This document shows positions 18,622-26,205 of a stretch of 47,500 nucleotides of DNA, piece by piece. Every line of letters starts with the position of its first letter. Within the stretch, counting starts at the first letter, position 1. The notes under the pieces were generated by a model, which did no database searches, had not been told where the DNA came from, and saw only the letters and a list, made by a program, of their open reading frames with translations. The translations under genes and the position numbers were made by a program. The DNA comes from Algicola sp. (GTDB lineage Bacteria > Bacteroidota > Bacteroidia > Flavobacteriales > Flavobacteriaceae): NCBI GenBank assembly GCA_018222915.1, contig JAAEZI010000012.1, positions 34,591 to 82,090 on the forward strand. The letters are read 5' to 3'.

Positions 18622-19956
18622 ATGGCAAAATTTGAACTAAAACTTCCGAAAATGGGAGAAAGTGTTGCGGAAGCAACTATTACATCTTGGTTAAAAGAAG
18701 TAGGTGATACTATTGAATCTGATGAAGCAGTTTTTGAAATTGCTACAGATAAGGTCGATAGTGAAGTGCCTAGTGAAGTAGATGGTGTTTTGGTTGAAAA
18801 GTGCTTTGACGTAGATGCTGTGGTTCAAGTTGGACAAACCATTGCCATTATTGAAACAGATGGCGATGAAGGGTCTAATGCATCTTCACAACAACCTGAA
18901 CCTGAAACGAACGAAGTAGTGAATGAGCCTGCGGCAGTAGCTGAGGTTGAAAAGACGATTACAAAAGCTCAGGATACAGCAACGCCTATCGTAAATTCTG
19001 ACAATAGATTTTATTCACCTTTAGTGAAAAATATTGCCAAACAAGAAGGGATATCACAGTCTGAATTGGATGCTTTACCAGGTACTGGAAAAGATGGTCG
19101 TGTGACTAAAAATGATATTCTAGCCTATCTAGATACAAGAGGAAATGAACCTACTAAATCTGAAGGAAAAGAAAAAGTAGAAACGACTGTGACTGCATCG
19201 AAACCCGCAGAAAAGGCGCCTTCTTCAACACCTATTGTAGCTTCTGGTGATGACGAGATTATAGAAATGACTAGAATGGGCAAGCTCATTGCACATCACA
19301 TGGTAGAATCTGTTCAAACCTCTGCCCATGTTCAAAGTTTTATTGAAGCAGATGTTACCAAAATTTGGAATTGGCGTAATAAAGTCAAAAAAGAATTTAA
19401 AGACCGAGAGGGTGAAAATTTAACCTTTACACCGATTTTCATGGAAGCCGTAGCCAAAGCGTTACGAGATTATCCAATGCTGAATATTTCAGTACAAGGT
19501 GATAAGATTATCAAGAAAAAACATATCAATTTAGGAATGGCAGCAGCCTTGCCAGACGGCAATCTTATTGTTCCAGTAATAAAAGATGCAGATCAACTTA
19601 ATTTGGTGGGAATGACCAAGAAAGTGAATGATTTGGCTGGACGTGCTCGGGAGAATAAATTGAAACCAGATGATATTCAGGGTGGTACATACACTGTCAC
19701 CAATGTAGGTACGTTTGGCAGTATCATGGGAACGCCAATTATCAATCAACCTCAAGTAGGAATTTTAGCTTTAGGTGCGATCAGAAAAATGCCAGCTGTT
19801 GTGGAAACGCCAGAAGGAGATTTTATAGGTATTCGCTACAAAATGATTATGTCGCATTCTTATGATCACAGGGTGGTGAATGGTGCGTTAGGCGGACAGT
19901 TTGTTAAAGCTGTTAAAGATTATTTAGAGGCTTGGGATACTGATAGAGAGATTTAA
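18622..19956 (+). CDS. 2-oxo-acid dehydrogenase E2 component (dihydrolipoyl acyltransferase)
   Basis: Core acyltransferase of a pyruvate, branched-chain or 2-oxoglutarate dehydrogenase complex. Domains: lipoyl domain 1-80 with lipoyl-Lys44 in ATDKVDSE, peripheral-subunit-binding domain at about 130-170 (YSPLVKNIAKQEGI, GKDGRVTKNDI), and catalytic domain at about 215-444. The active-site His416 is in YDHRVVNGALGG, where the usual DHRxxDG has Asn in place of Asp (residue 420). The sequence style (KLPKMGESVAEATI) is closest to branched-chain or pyruvate-type E2s of Bacteroidota. E1 and E3 genes are not adjacent, so substrate specificity stays open. A strong bidirectional terminator follows. Confidence 0.92.
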   Translation: MAKFELKLPKMGESVAEATITSWLKEVGDTIESDEAVFEIATDKVDSEVPSEVDGVLVEKCFDVDAVVQVGQTIAIIETDGDEGSNASSQQPEPETNEVVNEPAAVAEVEKTITKAQDTATPIVNSDNRFYSPLVKNIAKQEGISQSELDALPGTGKDGRVTKNDILAYLDTRGNEPTKSEGKEKVETTVTASKPAEKAPSSTPIVASGDDEIIEMTRMGKLIAHHMVESVQTSAHVQSFIEADVTKIWNWRNKVKKEFKDREGENLTFTPIFMEAVAKALRDYPMLNISVQGDKIIKKKHINLGMAAALPDGNLIVPVIKDADQLNLVGMTKKVNDLAGRARENKLKPDDIQGGTYTVTNVGTFGSIMGTPIINQPQVGILALGAIRKMPAVVETPEGDFIGIRYKMIMSHSYDHRVVNGALGGQFVKAVKDYLEAWDTDREI

Positions 19957-19982
19957 AAAATACCACGCATTTAATGATATAT

Positions 19983-20012
19983 AGAAAGCACAACCTAAAA
20001 GTTGTGCTTTCT
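19983..20012. terminator. Bidirectional terminator between E2 and the sigma-factor operon
   Basis: Perfect 12-bp stem AGAAAGCACAAC / GTTGTGCTTTCT (19983-19994 and 20001-20012) with a CTAAAA loop. It separates the convergent E2 gene and the three-gene minus-strand operon. Confidence 0.85.
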
Positions 20013-20041
20013 TACTTGTAAGCTATACTGAGAGATAAAGT

Positions 20042-20305
20042 TTATAGGAGTTCTTTACAAATGAAACCTTGAGATGCCACTTGAGCTATAATATCTCTCT
20101 TATTCAAATTGTTACTAGCTTCAACTCTTAAGACCTTATCAATGTCTTCTAAGTCTATGGTAAGCTGTCGAATACCTGTCATGGCGTTGAGTATTTTTAT
20201 GACATGATCTGCCTCTAATTCGGTTCTTATATTCGTTTTGAAAATATGAATATCAACAGTGTTTTTAGGTTTTAAGTAGAATTGACTAATCATTGGTTGT
20301 GTCAT
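20042..20305 (-). CDS. Small HMA-fold-like protein of the sigma-factor operon
   Basis: An 87-aa (or 83-aa, if the Met at 20293 is used) protein without signal peptide. The pattern TVDIHIFKTNIRTELEADHV, then KILNAMTGIRQLTIDLEDIDKVLRVEA and RDIIAQVASQGFICKELL resembles the beta-alpha-beta-beta-alpha-beta ferredoxin-like fold of heavy-metal-associated domains. It lacks the metal-binding CxxC: only one Cys is present, near the C-terminus. The gene overlaps the 3' end of the preceding membrane-protein gene by 20 nt, which implies translational coupling. The function is unknown. Confidence 0.7.
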   Translation of the reverse strand: MTQPMISQFYLKPKNTVDIHIFKTNIRTELEADHVIKILNAMTGIRQLTIDLEDIDKVLRVEASNNLNKRDIIAQVASQGFICKELL

Positions 20306-20681
20306 TATGGGTTAGACGGTTTAAATAATCTTCGTAAGCTTTGTTGCCTTCTTCTTTCCAAAAATCATCATAATGTTTCCACTTTGAGAATTCTGCTTTG
20401 GTATCATTATGACACTTCGACTTTTTAGAAGACTTATCTTTTTCTCCAAATCCTCCACAGCCACCAAGTAGAATTTTAGATAGAATGAAGATACCAACAG
20501 CCTCCCAATAAGTCAGTGTAGGTAATCCAAAAATCATGGGCATCAACCAATTCCAAAGCCACATAATTCCGAAGCCAAAGAGAATGGCCAATCCGATGAT
20601 GAATAGCGCGCCAAAGATGATCATTCCAATCATTTCTCCCGGAGATTTCCCGCGCATTTTGTGTTTAAAGTAATTTGACAT
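20286..20681 (-). CDS. Small membrane protein of the sigma-factor operon
   Basis: A 131-aa protein with two predicted transmembrane helices: IGMIIFGALFIIGLAILFGF at about 18-37, continuing to WLWNWLMPMIFG, and YWEAVGIFILSKILLGGCGG at about 58-77. A hydrophilic cytoplasmic or periplasmic tail rich in Lys, His and acidic residues follows (KHYDDFWKEEGNKAYEDYL). It starts 12 nt after the sigma-factor stop codon. By position and topology it could be an anti-sigma or sensor-type partner, but no zinc-binding anti-sigma HxxxCxxC motif is present. Not otherwise recognised. Confidence 0.75.
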   Translation of the reverse strand: MSNYFKHKMRGKSPGEMIGMIIFGALFIIGLAILFGFGIMWLWNWLMPMIFGLPTLTYWEAVGIFILSKILLGGCGGFGEKDKSSKKSKCHNDTKAEFSKWKHYDDFWKEEGNKAYEDYLNRLTHNDTTND

Positions 20682-20692
20682 ATTGTTTGTTT

Positions 20693-21232
20693 TTAACTGA
20701 TTAATTCTTGTTTAGATTTTAAGTTTTTATACAAGAGCGAAATTGCTCTGTGTCTTCTCGACATTAACGTGCCAATAGGAATGCCAGTTTCTTGCTCAAT
20801 TTCTTTGTACGTGTAGCCTTCAAAGTCGACAGCGATTATGATGTCCTTATAATTTGGCTTGAGATCAATAATCGCTTTTTTTAAGGCTTCTTTTATTTGT
20901 TCAGGATAAATGTTTGAAGGAGCCTCATAAATTAAAGCTGCAAATTCATTTAGTTTTGATTCGTTTTGTGAATAGTACTCCAAGTTCTTTTTTTTGGATC
21001 TCATAACATCAATGATTTTATTTCTTAACGCGCGATAAACAAAACCTGCTACATTGTTAATAGGAGAATATCTGTCGGCACTCGTAAATAGTTTTAATGC
21101 TACATCCTGAATTAAATCTTCAGCATCTCTATGAACACTTGCCTTTAGGTTAGAGCGAACATAGGATTTAAGAGAAGCGTACTCTTCATTAAAGAACGTG
21201 TTGAGTTTGTCACTATTTTTTGATTGATTCAT
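20693..21232 (-). CDS. RNA polymerase sigma-70 family (ECF-type) sigma factor
   Basis: A 179-aa sigma factor. Region 2 (about 20-85) shows EDLIQDVALKLF and NNVAGFVYRALRNKIIDVMR. Region 4 (about 115-170) has the HTH pattern EGYTYKEIEQETGIPIGTLM followed by SRRHRAISLLYKNL. It directs RNA polymerase to alternative promoters, and the regulon is unknown. It is the first gene of a three-gene operon with a membrane protein and an HMA-fold-like protein, so these are probably its regulators or targets. The gap to the divergent exonuclease gene is about 170 bp and holds a 9-bp inverted repeat. Confidence 0.9.
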   Translation of the reverse strand: MNQSKNSDKLNTFFNEEYASLKSYVRSNLKASVHRDAEDLIQDVALKLFTSADRYSPINNVAGFVYRALRNKIIDVMRSKKKNLEYYSQNESKLNEFAALIYEAPSNIYPEQIKEALKKAIIDLKPNYKDIIIAVDFEGYTYKEIEQETGIPIGTLMSRRHRAISLLYKNLKSKQELIS

Positions 21233-21336
21233 GATGCTTTTTTACAGCTTTCAATTATAAAGACGTAACTTTTTAAATCTATTGCATTTGTGTATTAATA
21301 AATTGACGAATCAGATGAGAATCTGTTTCATAGATT

Positions 21337-21362
21337 ATAAGTTAATGAAGCCGTTAACTTAT
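21337..21362. promoter_or_regulatory. Inverted repeat between the sigma-factor and exonuclease genes
   Basis: ATAAGTTAA / TTAACTTAT, a perfect 9-bp inverted repeat with an 8-nt spacer (21337-21345 and 21354-21362). It covers the -33 area of the exonuclease promoter, whose -7 box TACCTTTG is at 21380-21387. It is a candidate operator. Confidence 0.4.
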
Positions 21363-21379
21363 TAATTCATTATTCTAAT

Positions 21380-21387
21380 TACCTTTG
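21380..21387 (+). promoter_or_regulatory. -7 box TACCTTTG of the exonuclease-cinA operon
   Basis: Exact match to TAnnTTTG, ending 17 nt before the ATG at 21405, so the leader would be very short. There is no clear TTTG at -33; instead an inverted repeat lies there. Confidence 0.5.
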
Positions 21388-21404
21388 TGAAAAATTAATT
21401 GTAC

Positions 21405-22181
21405 ATGCAGCTCAATCTTACGAAACCTATCTGTTTTTTCGACTTGGAAACTACGGGTGTTAATATTACTAACGATCGCATCGTTGAAATTTCAATTTTA
21501 AAAGTACACCCAAATGGTAAAGAGGAAACGTATACCCAAAGAGTCAATCCAACCATACCTATACCTCCTGCCGTGACTCAAGTTCATGGTATTTCAGATG
21601 CAGATGTAGCTGATAAACCAACATTCAAGGAAATTTCAAAGGATGTACACAACATGATTAAGGATTCCGATTTAGGAGGTTTCAATTCCAATCGTTTCGA
21701 CATACCTTTGCTTGCTGAGGAAATGCTGCGTGCAGAAGTCGATTTCGATATGAAGAACCGACAGTCCATAGATGTGCAAACCATTTTTCATAAAATGGAG
21801 CAACGCACCTTGAGTGCTGCCTATAAGTTTTACTGTGATAAGAACTTAGATGATGCCCATAGTGCAGAAGCAGATACCTTGGCGACTTATGAAGTACTTA
21901 AAGCACAATTAGATAAATACGAGACTTTAGAAAATGATGCTAACTTTTTGGCTGAATTTAGTTCGCGCAAAAAATTTGCAGATTTTGCGGGCTTTATCAC
22001 TTATAATAAGGAAGGAGAAGAATGTTTCTCTTTTGGAAAACACAAAGGCAAGTTAGTCACTGAAATACTAGAAAAAGAGCCTGGCTATTTTGGTTGGTTG
22101 CTCAATGCAGATTTTCCTCTGTATACGAAGAAAGTATTGACCGCTATTAAGCTGCGAGCCTTTAATAATAAATTACAGTAA
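21405..22181 (+). CDS. DEDDh 3'-5' exonuclease (DnaQ-like) with C-terminal DUF3820-like region
   Basis: Exonuclease-fold nuclease. DEDDh residues are visible: Asp13 and Glu15 in FFDLETTG, the NSNRFDIPLL motif, and His-x4-Asp in AHSAEADT. The fold resembles the proofreading epsilon subunit or RNase T-type enzymes. After residue about 190, FSFGKHKGKLVTEILEKEPG and WLLNADFPLYT resemble the small DUF3820/exodeoxyribonuclease X C-terminal domain. The ATG at 21405 gives 258 aa and is preferred over an upstream TTG. It is the first of four tightly spaced genes (exonuclease, FAH, HPt, cinA). Confidence 0.92.
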   Translation: MQLNLTKPICFFDLETTGVNITNDRIVEISILKVHPNGKEETYTQRVNPTIPIPPAVTQVHGISDADVADKPTFKEISKDVHNMIKDSDLGGFNSNRFDIPLLAEEMLRAEVDFDMKNRQSIDVQTIFHKMEQRTLSAAYKFYCDKNLDDAHSAEADTLATYEVLKAQLDKYETLENDANFLAEFSSRKKFADFAGFITYNKEGEECFSFGKHKGKLVTEILEKEPGYFGWLLNADFPLYTKKVLTAIKLRAFNNKLQ

Positions 22182-22193
22182 GATTTTAAGGAG

Positions 22194-22805
22194 ATGAAAC
22201 TTATTTGCATAGGTCGTAATTACACCGATCATATTAAGGAATTGGCCAATGAAAAACCAACAGATCCTGTAGTGTTTTTAAAGCCTGATACGTCTATTCT
22301 ATTGAAGAAACAGCCCTTTTTTATTCCTGATTTTTCCGAAGATGTTCACCACGAGGTTGAAGTCTTAGTTAAAATTAATCGCGTAGGAAAACACATAGCA
22401 AAAAAGTTTGCTCATAAATATTATGATGAAATTGGTTTGGGAATTGATTTTACAGCACGAGATTTGCAAGCGCAGTTAAAGGCTAAAGGATTGCCATGGG
22501 AAAAAGCCAAAGGGTTTGATGGTGCTGCCGTAGTAGGAGAGTGGTTGTCAAAAGAGGACTTCAACGATATAAATAATATTAACTTTAGTTTGCACAAGAA
22601 TGATTCAGAAGTACAACGAGGTAATACGAGTTTAATGCTTTGGAAAATTGATGAAATCATCGAATATGTCTCAAAATATTTTACTTTAAAGATTGGAGAC
22701 ATTATATTTACGGGAACACCATCAGGAGTTGGCAAGGTAATTGCCAACGATCAATTAAAGGGATATATCGAGAATAAGCAATTGTTCTCAATTACAGTTA
22801 AATAA
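22194..22805 (+). CDS. Fumarylacetoacetate hydrolase (FAH) family protein
   Basis: A 203-aa metal-dependent hydrolase or decarboxylase of the COG0179 type. The N-terminal KLICIGRNYTDHIKEL, the substrate region PVVFLKPDTS, the metal ligands of HHEVEVLVKI (His-x-Glu-x-Glu arrangement) and GIDFTARDLQ, and the C-terminal DIIFTGTPSGVGKV are all conserved. Small FAH proteins of this length act on acylpyruvates or oxaloacetate. It lies 12 nt after the exonuclease gene and 2 nt before the HPt gene, so it is firmly in the operon, though the pathway link is unclear. Confidence 0.9.
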   Translation: MKLICIGRNYTDHIKELANEKPTDPVVFLKPDTSILLKKQPFFIPDFSEDVHHEVEVLVKINRVGKHIAKKFAHKYYDEIGLGIDFTARDLQAQLKAKGLPWEKAKGFDGAAVVGEWLSKEDFNDINNINFSLHKNDSEVQRGNTSLMLWKIDEIIEYVSKYFTLKIGDIIFTGTPSGVGKVIANDQLKGYIENKQLFSITVK

Positions 22806-22807
22806 TA

Positions 22808-23149
22808 ATGGAGCAACATTACAAATTAGATAGAGTTAAAGAATTAGCAGACAACGACATGGATTTTGTTAAATCCTTAGCTGAAGCATTTTTGGAAGAA
22901 GTGCCAGAAGATGCTGAACGCCTTAAAAAGGCTGTCGCTGAAGAAGATTATTACAATGCCTATCAAGCAGCACACAAAATGAAGCCTACCATTGATTTGT
23001 TCGACTTGGGTGTTTTGCAAGACCTAATTATCGTTCAAGACTGGGGCAAATTTGAAAAAAGGGGTGAAGATTGTTCTCAGGAACTAGCCTTAGTACTTAA
23101 TGCTGTCGAAAATGCAACTGCTGAATTAAAACAAGATTTTAATTTATAA
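22808..23149 (+). CDS. HPt (histidine phosphotransfer) domain protein
   Basis: A 113-aa single-domain phosphotransfer protein. The likely phospho-accepting His56 is in AYQAAHKMKPTIDLFDLG, the usual x-A-H-x-L/M-K context, within an acidic helical bundle. It would shuttle phosphate between a hybrid kinase and a response regulator; neither is encoded in the window. It starts 2 nt after the FAH stop and overlaps the cinA start by 1 nt (TAATG), so translational coupling is likely. Confidence 0.88.
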   Translation: MEQHYKLDRVKELADNDMDFVKSLAEAFLEEVPEDAERLKKAVAEEDYYNAYQAAHKMKPTIDLFDLGVLQDLIIVQDWGKFEKRGEDCSQELALVLNAVENATAELKQDFNL

Positions 23150-24396
23150 TGCAGGCTGAAATTATTACCATTGGTGACGAAATTTTAATTGGGCAAATAG
23201 TTGATTCCAATTCTGCTTTTATTGCACAAGAGCTTAACAAAATTGGCGTATCGGTATTTCAAATAACATCGGTACAAGACGATCAAGCGCATATCCTTAA
23301 ATCGCTTGCGGAGGCCGAAGCTAATGCCGATATTATAATTCTTACAGGAGGTTTGGGCCCTACAAAGGACGATATTACCAAAACCACCATTGCTCACTAT
23401 TTTAACGATACGCTTGTTGAAGATATTTCTGTGCGGAAAAACATAGAACATATCTGGAAAGTGTATGTTAAAAAGCCAATCATGCAAGTGAATTTAGATC
23501 AAGCACTCGTGCCTTCTAAAGCGACTGTTTTGATGAACAAATATGGCAGTGCTCCAGGAATGTGGATGGAAAAAAATAATAAGGTGTTTATCTCATTACC
23601 AGGCGTGCCCTACGAAATGAAGGCGTTGATAACTGATGAAGTCATTCCCAAATTAAGAGCCCGTTTTAAATTTCCTTTTATTCAGCATAAAACATTCTTG
23701 ACCTACGGAATGGGTGAAAGTACGTTGGCAGAACGCATTGAAACCTTTGAAAACAACTTGCCAGATTTTATCAAATTAGCGTATTTACCAAGTTTAGGTC
23801 GCGTGCGCTTACGATTGTCTGCTAATGGGACCGATAAGGATACCATTCTAGCGGAAATGGAGAAACAAACCAACATATTATTACCACAAATACAAGATAT
23901 TTTCGTAGGTTTTGAAGAGGATTTATCCATAGAAGCGGTTATTGGGAAATACCTTACTGAAAAAGGAAAAACACTGGCTATAGCAGAAAGCTGTACGGGT
24001 GGTTTGATTGCCGAACGCTTAACAGCAAACCCTGGAGCCTCTCAATATTTCAAAGGAAGCATCGTTAGTTATACTAAAGAAGTAAAGGTACAAGTGCTGA
24101 AAGTTTCCGAAGCGATTATTGATACCTATTCTGTAGTAAGTGCCGAAGTTGCTGAAGCTATGGCCAAAAATGCCTTGCAGTTATTGGATACCGATTATGC
24201 TGTAGCAATTACAGGAAATGCTGGGCCAACAAAAGATGATACTACGGAAGATTTGGGTGTGGTCTTTATCGCCATAGCAACGAAAGATGCTGTCTATTCA
24301 GAAAGATTTAGTTTTGGTAACCATCGGGTGAAAGTCATCCATAAAGCCGCAAATAAAGCCTTTGAAATGTTACAGAAAGAAATTTTAAAAAAGTAA
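23149..24396 (+). CDS. cinA: CinA family protein (NMN deamidase / ADP-ribose pyrophosphatase-like)
   Basis: A 415-aa two-domain protein. The N-terminal MoCF/COG1058 domain (about 1-170) has IGDEILIGQIVDSNSAFI, LTGGLGPTKDDIT and SLPGVPYEMK. The C-terminal CinA/PncC domain (about 260-412) has AIAESCTGGLIAERLT, the conserved Ser/Thr-rich YSVVSAEVAEAMA segment and AITGNAGP. Known family activities are nicotinamide-mononucleotide deamidation (pyridine nucleotide salvage) and ADP-ribose hydrolysis. Despite the competence label of the family, nothing here points to DNA uptake. It is the last gene of the operon. Confidence 0.94.
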   Translation: MQAEIITIGDEILIGQIVDSNSAFIAQELNKIGVSVFQITSVQDDQAHILKSLAEAEANADIIILTGGLGPTKDDITKTTIAHYFNDTLVEDISVRKNIEHIWKVYVKKPIMQVNLDQALVPSKATVLMNKYGSAPGMWMEKNNKVFISLPGVPYEMKALITDEVIPKLRARFKFPFIQHKTFLTYGMGESTLAERIETFENNLPDFIKLAYLPSLGRVRLRLSANGTDKDTILAEMEKQTNILLPQIQDIFVGFEEDLSIEAVIGKYLTEKGKTLAIAESCTGGLIAERLTANPGASQYFKGSIVSYTKEVKVQVLKVSEAIIDTYSVVSAEVAEAMAKNALQLLDTDYAVAITGNAGPTKDDTTEDLGVVFIAIATKDAVYSERFSFGNHRVKVIHKAANKAFEMLQKEILKK

Positions 24397-24405
24397 CACT
24401 TTTAG

Positions 24406-24437
24406 TTTGTTGGTAATGTAAAGTTTTCTTAAATTTG
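24406..24437 (+). promoter_or_regulatory. Promoter of the rpmB-rpmG-bL38-like cluster
   Basis: TTTG (24406-24409), 20-nt spacer, TAAATTTG (24430-24437): a full match to the Bacteroidota housekeeping promoter, about 40 nt before the rpmB start. Confidence 0.75.
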
Positions 24438-24477
24438 CACCCTGTTTTAAATAAACATAAATAAAAGTTAGAAAGAA

Positions 24478-24714
24478 ATGTCAAGAGTTTGTGAACTTAC
24501 AGGAAAGAAAGCGATGGTTGGGAACAACGTTTCTCACGCGATGAACAAAACGAAGCGTAAATTTAACGCTAACTTAATTAAGAAGCGTTTCTACATTCCT
24601 GAAGAAGATAAGTGGGTGACTTTAAAAGTCTCTACTTCAGCATTGAAGACGATCAATAAGATTGGTATTTCTGCTGCGATTAAAGAAGCTAAATCCAAAG
24701 GATTTTTAAAATAA
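24478..24714 (+). CDS. rpmB: 50S ribosomal protein bL28
   Basis: A 78-aa large-subunit protein with the conserved start SRVCELTGKKAMVGNNVSHA, followed by KTKRKFNANLIKKRFYIPEE and the C-terminal STSALKTINKIGI. It has family length. It is the first gene of a ribosomal cluster with L33 and the DUF4295 protein, preceded by a strong promoter. Confidence 0.98.
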   Translation: MSRVCELTGKKAMVGNNVSHAMNKTKRKFNANLIKKRFYIPEEDKWVTLKVSTSALKTINKIGISAAIKEAKSKGFLK

Positions 24715-24741
24715 TAGCATAACGCGTTAAAGGCACGTACA

Positions 24742-24924
24742 ATGGCAAAGAAAGGAAACAGAATACAAGTGATATTAGAGTGTACAGAGCATAAGGAATC
24801 TGGTATGCCAGGAACTTCACGTTACATTACTACAAAAAATAAAAAGAATACGCCAGACAGAATGGAGATTAAGAAATTTAATCCTATCCTTAAGCGTATG
24901 ACAGTTCATAAAGAGATAAAATAA
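24742..24924 (+). CDS. rpmG: 50S ribosomal protein bL33
   Basis: A 60-aa large-subunit protein: [20 protein letters not shown], then [20 protein letters not shown] and [14 protein letters not shown]. It has only one Cys, so it is the zinc-free (C-) type of L33. It sits between rpmB (27-nt gap) and the DUF4295 gene (7-nt gap). Confidence 0.97.
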   Translation: MAKKGNRIQVILECTEHKESGMPGTSRYITTKNKKNTPDRMEIKKFNPILKRMTVHKEIK

Positions 24925-24931
24925 TTAAGTC

Positions 24932-25084
24932 ATGGCAAAGAAATCAGTAGCATCATTACAAACAGGATCTAAAAGACTTACAAAAGCGATCAAAATGGTA
25001 AAATCACCTAAAACTGGCGCTTACATGTTTGTTGAGTCAGTAATGGCACCAGAGTTTGTCAATGATTTTTTAAACAAGAAATAA
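24932..25084 (+). CDS. DUF4295 small ribosomal protein (bL38-like)
   Basis: A very short, 50-residue, highly basic protein (starts MAKKSVASLQTGSKRLTKAI, ends FVNDFLNKK). The DUF4295 family is restricted to Bacteroidota and is typically encoded right after L28 and L33, as here. From memory, cryo-EM of the Flavobacterium johnsoniae ribosome described a new large-subunit protein, bL38, and I believe it corresponds to this family; the match should be confirmed. The start codon is clear and the 7-nt gap supports cotranscription. Confidence 0.9.
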   Translation: MAKKSVASLQTGSKRLTKAIKMVKSPKTGAYMFVESVMAPEFVNDFLNKK

Positions 25085-25109
25085 ATTAGATAGTTGTTAT
25101 CTAATGTAG

Positions 25110-25140
25110 AACTGCTTTCATATTTGAAAGCAGTTTTTTT
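25110..25140 (+). terminator. Terminator of the ribosomal protein cluster
   Basis: Perfect 11-bp stem AACTGCTTTCA / TGAAAGCAGTT (25110-25120 and 25125-25135) with a TATT loop and a run of seven T. It starts 26 nt after the DUF4295 stop. Confidence 0.9.
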
Positions 25141-25228
25141 ATGTCTATATTTGAGGGGTTTTCTGCCAAATTAGCAGGAAGTAATTTCGGCGCGACATTT
25201 GCCATGTACCTTTTATAATGATTAACAA

Positions 25229-26203
25229 ATGAGTTTTTTTAAAAACATATTTTCTTCGGAAAAAAAAGAAACCCTAGATAAAGGGTTAGAGAAATCGAAA
25301 ACATCATTTTTCTCTAAATTAAATAAGGCAGTCGCCGGGAAGTCTAAAGTTGATGACGATGTACTAGATAACCTCGAAGAAGTTTTAGTCACCAGTGATG
25401 TTGGTGTCAATACGACATTAAAGGTGATTGAGCGCATTGAAGAACGAGTGGCCAAAGACAAATATTTAGGGACTTCTGAATTAAATAAAATCCTACGTGA
25501 AGAGATAGCGGCTTTATTGTCTGAAACAAATTCTGGTGAAGACACCGAATATACAATACCACAATTACCACCTCAAGAAGATGGTTCTAAAACGCCTTAT
25601 GTCCTTATGGTGGTTGGCGTCAATGGTGTTGGAAAAACAACCACTATTGGAAAACTCGCTTACCAATTTAAAAAGAAAGGTCTTAAAGTTGTTCTTGGAG
25701 CGGCTGATACCTTTAGAGCAGCAGCCATAGATCAACTTCAGGTGTGGGCAGATCGTGTGGATGTGCCAATGGTAAGACAAGAAATGGGAAGTGATCCAGC
25801 TAGTGTGGCATTTGATGCTTTACAATCTGGTGTGAATCAAGATGCGGATGTGATCATTATTGATACGGCTGGTCGTTTGCACAATAAGGTGAATTTAATG
25901 AATGAGCTGAGTAAAGTGAAACGCGTTATGCAGAAAGTCATAGGTGACGCGCCTCACGACGTCTTATTGGTTTTGGATGGTTCTACTGGTCAAAATGCTT
26001 TTGAACAAGCCAAACAATTCACGGCAGCAACCGAAGTCACCACTTTGGCGGTCACTAAATTAGATGGTACAGCTAAAGGTGGTGTTGTTATTGGAATTAG
26101 TGATCAGTTTAAAATTCCTGTGAAGTACATTGGAGTGGGTGAAGGTATAGAGGATTTACAGGTGTTCAACAAGTACGAGTTTGTCGATAGTTTCTTTAAA
26201 TAA
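25229..26203 (+). CDS. ftsY: Signal recognition particle receptor FtsY
   Basis: GTPase that docks ribosome-SRP complexes at the inner membrane for cotranslational insertion. At 324 aa it is a short-type FtsY with a brief A region (Lys/Ser-rich, 1-30) and an NG domain. Motifs: P loop GVNGVGKTT (130-138), ADTFRAAA, DTAGR (G3) and TKLDGTAKGG (G4/G5 region). A possible -7 box TATATTTG lies at 25146-25153. The SRPBCC gene follows after only 2 nt, so cotranscription is likely. Confidence 0.97.
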   Translation: MSFFKNIFSSEKKETLDKGLEKSKTSFFSKLNKAVAGKSKVDDDVLDNLEEVLVTSDVGVNTTLKVIERIEERVAKDKYLGTSELNKILREEIAALLSETNSGEDTEYTIPQLPPQEDGSKTPYVLMVVGVNGVGKTTTIGKLAYQFKKKGLKVVLGAADTFRAAAIDQLQVWADRVDVPMVRQEMGSDPASVAFDALQSGVNQDADVIIIDTAGRLHNKVNLMNELSKVKRVMQKVIGDAPHDVLLVLDGSTGQNAFEQAKQFTAATEVTTLAVTKLDGTAKGGVVIGISDQFKIPVKYIGVGEGIEDLQVFNKYEFVDSFFK

Positions 26204-26205
26204 TC

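Noticed and set aside
22187..22196. AAGGAG just before the FAH gene as a Shine-Dalgarno site
   Set aside because: It directly abuts the ATG, which is too close to function, and Bacteroidota generally do not use this signal.
23149..24396. cinA as a sign of natural competence
   Set aside because: The family acts in pyridine-nucleotide metabolism, and no competence gene (comEC, dprA or similar) is in the window.
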